A stretch of DNA of 46,100 bases from Pseudomonadota bacterium (lineage in GTDB: Bacteria > Pseudomonadota > Gammaproteobacteria > Acidiferrobacterales > UBA6901), in the NCBI GenBank assembly GCA_021783175.1, contig JAJXUF010000017.1, positions 1-46,100 on the forward strand, in the 5' to 3' direction. A program made the translations under genes and the position numbers. This document shows, piece by piece, positions 43,478 through 46,100 of the stretch. How positions within the stretch are numbered: the stretch's first letter is position 1; the number at the start of each line of letters is the position of its first letter. The notes under the pieces were generated by a model, which worked only from the letters and a program-made list of their open reading frames with translations, ran no database searches and had not been told where the DNA came from.

Positions 43478-44254
43478 GTGAACAAAATATGCCGTCGTTG
43501 CCTGATCGCGTTGGCAGCGTCAGCCGGGGCTGTCGTGTTGCGCCCTGCATTCGCTCTCAATTACCAGGAGTTGGAGGTGTATCCCTACCAGACTGCTCTC
43601 AAAGGGGAGCTTGAACTCGAAAATGCCACTGCCTACACCGATCGAGGAACGGACCAGGCAGGCACCGCTTATAACAATGACGGCCTGCTGCGTGACAGCG
43701 TTGAAGCCACCTACGGCATCACCAACAAACTCGAGATCAGCGCCTATGGTGATACCTCACATCCCCAAGGTGGCGAATGGCAGTGGGATGGTGCGCGTTT
43801 TCATGCACGCATGCGCTTTTTCGAAAAGGACCAATTGCCGGTTGATCTCGGTGCCTATGTGGAACTTGAACTTCCGCGGCACGATGTCGACCAACGCGAG
43901 CTCGAATTCCGCGGTATCGCGGAAAAGGACTTCGGACGCTGGACCTACGATTTCAATCCGATATTTGAAAAGGTGCTGAGAGGAGCAAACGTCAACGCGG
44001 GTTGGGATTTTCAATATGCGGCGGCTGCGATCTACCGTATGAATGAGCGCTATCACCCACGCCTCGACTTCTTCGGTGATTTTGGGCCGCTCAGTCATTT
44101 TTCTCCGACCAGTTCACAACAGCATTTGATCTCGCCGGCGCTTGATATTCGCATCAACCCCACATTCCATGTACTGACAGGCATTGCTTTCGGCATGACT
44201 CGCGCCAGCGAGCAGACCCTGCTTCGATTGAGCATAGAAAAAGAGTTCTATTGA
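43478..44254 (+). CDS. Outer-membrane beta-barrel-like protein linked to iron permease
   Basis: 258 residues from a GTG with AAGGGGG upstream. A signal peptide (CLIALAASAGAVVLRPAFA) is followed by alternating amphipathic strands with turn regions (KGELELENATAYTD, YGITNKLEISAYGD, PVDLGAYVELELP, RWTYDFNPIFEKVL, LLRLSIEKEFY). The C-terminal aromatic residue after an amphipathic strand is the outer-membrane insertion signal. About 12 strands would be possible. I do not recognise a named family. Co-direction with the FtrB-like and FTR1 genes (73-base gap) suggests a role in metal passage or sensing, but this is inference. Confidence 0.75.
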   Translation: MNKICRRCLIALAASAGAVVLRPAFALNYQELEVYPYQTALKGELELENATAYTDRGTDQAGTAYNNDGLLRDSVEATYGITNKLEISAYGDTSHPQGGEWQWDGARFHARMRFFEKDQLPVDLGAYVELELPRHDVDQRELEFRGIAEKDFGRWTYDFNPIFEKVLRGANVNAGWDFQYAAAAIYRMNERYHPRLDFFGDFGPLSHFSPTSSQQHLISPALDIRINPTFHVLTGIAFGMTRASEQTLLRLSIEKEFY

Positions 44255-44430
44255 TAGCGCGGTGTTTATTGACGCAGGTCAAAGCCAGAGCAACTGTCAG
44301 GGCATAGCATTTTTTTTCAAATTCTGGCCGCGACGCGGTCTGGCAGGTCGCGCAAAGCTTGCCATACGGCGCGGTAAAGGCGCGCATTCTAGCCGGTCAA
44401 CCGGCCTGACGCACACGAGGATTGTGTGTC

Positions 44431-44735
44431 ATGGCACCCAAGCGCATCCTTTATCAATCGGCAGCGTGCGAAAAAATCCGGCATGGCGCCACCTCGCTGG
44501 CTGATGCGGTGCGCGTCACGCCCGGCCCGAAATCCAAAAAGGAAATCGCGACTTCGATGCCGCGCGCAAGGAATGCGTCGATCTTGTGCAAGCTGGTATT
44601 GTCGCTGCAACCAAGGTTGTGCGCATCGCGTTGGAAAATGCTGTGTGTGTGGCAAGCATCCTGCTTTTGCCAGAAGCCAGCATGACAAAAATACCCGAAG
44701 CAAAGAAAGAAAGCGTGCCGGCAGTCGAGATCTGA
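44431..44735 (+). pseudogene. groEL relic with large internal deletion and frameshift
   Basis: The first frame (from ATG 44431) reads MAPKRILYQSAACEKIRHGA, then TSLADAVRVTPGPKSKK, an unmistakable chaperonin N-terminus in which the invariant TLGPK has become TPGPK. From about 44541, in a different frame, the C-terminal part follows: NRDFDAARKECVDLVQAGIV, then AATKVVRIALENAVCVASIL and a tail ending PAVEI before the TGA at 44733-44735. The roughly 440 residues between, which include the apical and most of the equatorial domain, are missing. The junction falls near the A-run at 44535-44540. The surviving ends are typical of a secondary GroEL copy lacking the GGM tail. The relic cannot make a chaperonin. 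Confidence 0.85.
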
Positions 44736-44794
44736 AACCAAGGCAGAACTGCCGGTTCTTGTGCCCTGCAGCAACAGGTTCCGGAGGAAGGATT

Positions 44795-46100
44795 ATGGCA
44801 ATCGCCCGACTCGACGCCGCTTCCGTCAAGTTTAGGCGCTGGGAAGTTCCGGCTGCGAATCTGCGCGTGCGCTTTGACAGTGCGCTTTTTCCTTTCAAGA
44901 CCACAGACGAGCTGTCTGAGACGAGAGAAATTATCGGCCAGGAGCGGGCTGTGCGCGCCATGGATTTCGGCCTGCATGTTTCCGGGCATGGTTACAACAT
45001 CTATGCGTCCGGCGAGCCCGGTACCGGAAAAAACACCGTCATCAAGCCCATGATTCGCCAGATTGCGGAGACCCAGCCGACGCCGGATGACTGGTGTTAT
45101 GTCTACAATTTTCATGATCCGGATAGGCCACGAGCCCTCAATCTCCCTGCCGGAAAGGGCCGAGAATTCCGCTACGATGTAGACGAACTGGTGGCGGCGC
45201 TGCAGCAGGAATTTTCCAAGGCATTCCAGAGCAAGGATTACGCGGAGCAGCATCAGGCGTTGCGCGACAGCTTTTCCCAAGCACACGCGAAGCTAAGCGA
45301 AGATCTTGAGGCAAGTGCCAAACAACTGGATTTTGTCATCAAGACAACCCCAATGGGTTTTCTGGCCGTGCCGATACACCAGGGAAAGCCGCTCGCCTCC
45401 GAGGATTACGCTGCACTGGAGCCAGAAGTGAAGTTGGATATCCAGAAGCGTGAGAGGGCGGTCGATGAGGCGATCCGCGTATTCCGGCAGAAGTTGCGTG
45501 CCGTGCAAGACGAAATCAACAAGAAAGTAGACGAGTTGAACCAGCGCGTGGCCGTGTATACGTCCGAGCACCTGTTTGACGGACTGCGCGAGAAATATCG
45601 CGATTTCTCAAAGATCCTGGAATATTTCCGGTCAATGCAGGACGACGTAACAAACAATTTCGACGGATTCCTGTCGCCACAGGAGTCGGCGGAAGACGGC
45701 GAAGGTTCTGCCGGGCAGTTTGTCACCCGCTATGCCGTAAACCTGGTTGTCGACAACGAAGACACACACGGCGCGCCGATTCTGGAAGAAATTAATCCTA
45801 CCTATGCCAATTTGGTCGGTCGGATAGAAAAAAAGGCGCGCATGGGATTTCTATACACAGACTTTACGCAGATAAAGGCCGGCTCGATGCTCAAGGCGGC
45901 AGGCGGCTATCTAATAGTGGATGTGCTTGCTGTGCTGCGCAGCCCGTTGTCTTGGGATGCCCTCAAGCGTGCTGTCATGCGCCAAGAGGTTACGATTGAG
46001 GATATCACCGAAGCCTACGGCTTGGTGTCCACGACATCAATCAGGCCAGAGCCCATTCCAATCCGTCTGCGGGTGGTGCTGGTCGGTAATCCGCTGCTCT
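44795..46100 (+). CDS. Lon-family AAA ATP-dependent protease, N-terminal part
   Basis: The gene is open at the window end; 435 codons are visible. The ATG at 44795 follows GGAGGAAGG. It matches the LonB/YcbZ-type family (AAA_32 region): DELSETREIIGQERAVRAMD, then the Walker A SGEPGTGKNTVI, with Asn where most proteins have Ser or Thr after the Lys. NFHDPDRPRALNLPAGKG and a long coiled insertion (about residues 130-290) follow, then the AAA continuation (NPTYANLVGRIEKKARMGFL, AGGYLIVDVLAVL). The Ser-Lys protease domain should lie beyond the window. Such enzymes degrade misfolded proteins. The groEL relic just upstream suggests a former protein-quality-control cluster. Confidence 0.88.
   Translation, partial: MAIARLDAASVKFRRWEVPAANLRVRFDSALFPFKTTDELSETREIIGQERAVRAMDFGLHVSGHGYNIYASGEPGTGKNTVIKPMIRQIAETQPTPDDWCYVYNFHDPDRPRALNLPAGKGREFRYDVDELVAALQQEFSKAFQSKDYAEQHQALRDSFSQAHAKLSEDLEASAKQLDFVIKTTPMGFLAVPIHQGKPLASEDYAALEPEVKLDIQKRERAVDEAIRVFRQKLRAVQDEINKKVDELNQRVAVYTSEHLFDGLREKYRDFSKILEYFRSMQDDVTNNFDGFLSPQESAEDGEGSAGQFVTRYAVNLVVDNEDTHGAPILEEINPTYANLVGRIEKKARMGFLYTDFTQIKAGSMLKAAGGYLIVDVLAVLRSPLSWDALKRAVMRQEVTIEDITEAYGLVSTTSIRPEPIPIRLRVVLVGNPLL

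Noticed and set aside
1..46100. CRISPR arrays, complete insertion sequences, prophage or defence islands
   Set aside because: No direct-repeat arrays, transposase genes or recognisable phage or defence genes were found.

Overview
This 46.1 kb window comes from a GC-rich Gram-negative bacterium, most likely a beta- or gammaproteobacterium. The basis is inference from content: a TolC/HlyD/RND efflux operon, outer-membrane and lipoprotein genes, a FimX-like c-di-GMP protein, EttA, MarC, an assimilatory nitrate operon of proteobacterial design and a sigma-54-type promoter. Most of it reads as ordinary chromosome. No CRISPR array, intact insertion sequence, tRNA or rRNA was seen.

Layout. 1-3.3 kb: the 3' end of an APC-superfamily permease with a soluble C-terminal domain, facing a secreted pair (a creatininase-family protein with altered metal-site motifs, then a YVTN-type beta-propeller). 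4.1-11.9 kb: outer-membrane lipoprotein, periplasmic adaptor and RND pump in overlapping genes, followed by an OmpR-type regulator and sensor kinase. 11.9-15.0 kb: a di-haem cytochrome c peroxidase and an Atm1-type ABC exporter on the minus strand.

15.3-25.1 kb is a nitrate-assimilation locus: a sigma-54-like promoter, nasT (receiver + ANTAR), a leader RNA carrying a textbook ANTAR tandem hairpin overlapping an intrinsic terminator, then nrtA (Tat-exported), nrtB, nrtD, nirB, nirD and nasA. NtrC-type activation (inferred) would start transcription, and NasT would let polymerase read through the attenuator. Nitrate is then imported, reduced to nitrite by NasA and to ammonium by NirBD. The usual NasS sensor is absent.

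25.7-28.3 kb holds a lipoprotein, a subtilase with a large insertion near its catalytic Ser, and a small exported protein resembling the subtilase prodomain. A decayed stretch with a WD40-like relic follows. 29.0-33.8 kb: ettA, a FimX-like REC-PAS-GGDEF-EAL protein with degenerate motifs, and marC. 33.9-36.7 kb: argF and argD (coupled by a TTGA overlap, with a perfect palindrome just before argD), then a PuuD-like membrane protein. 36.7-39.3 kb: a 33-residue membrane peptide, a pyridoxamine-phosphate-oxidase-fold protein, a membrane-anchored hypothetical and a WbuC-type cupin. 39.5-41.7 kb: a winged-helix regulator, membrane protein and ABC ATPase cassette. 42.2-44.3 kb: an FtrB-like cupredoxin, an FTR1 permease and an outer-membrane barrel, preceded by an operator-like dyad. 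44.4-44.7 kb is a groEL relic missing most of its middle. The window ends inside a Lon-family AAA protease gene.

The observations most worth a second look are the ANTAR attenuator with its sigma-54 promoter, the subtilase with a separate prodomain-like partner, the FtrBC-plus-barrel iron locus and the groEL relic.
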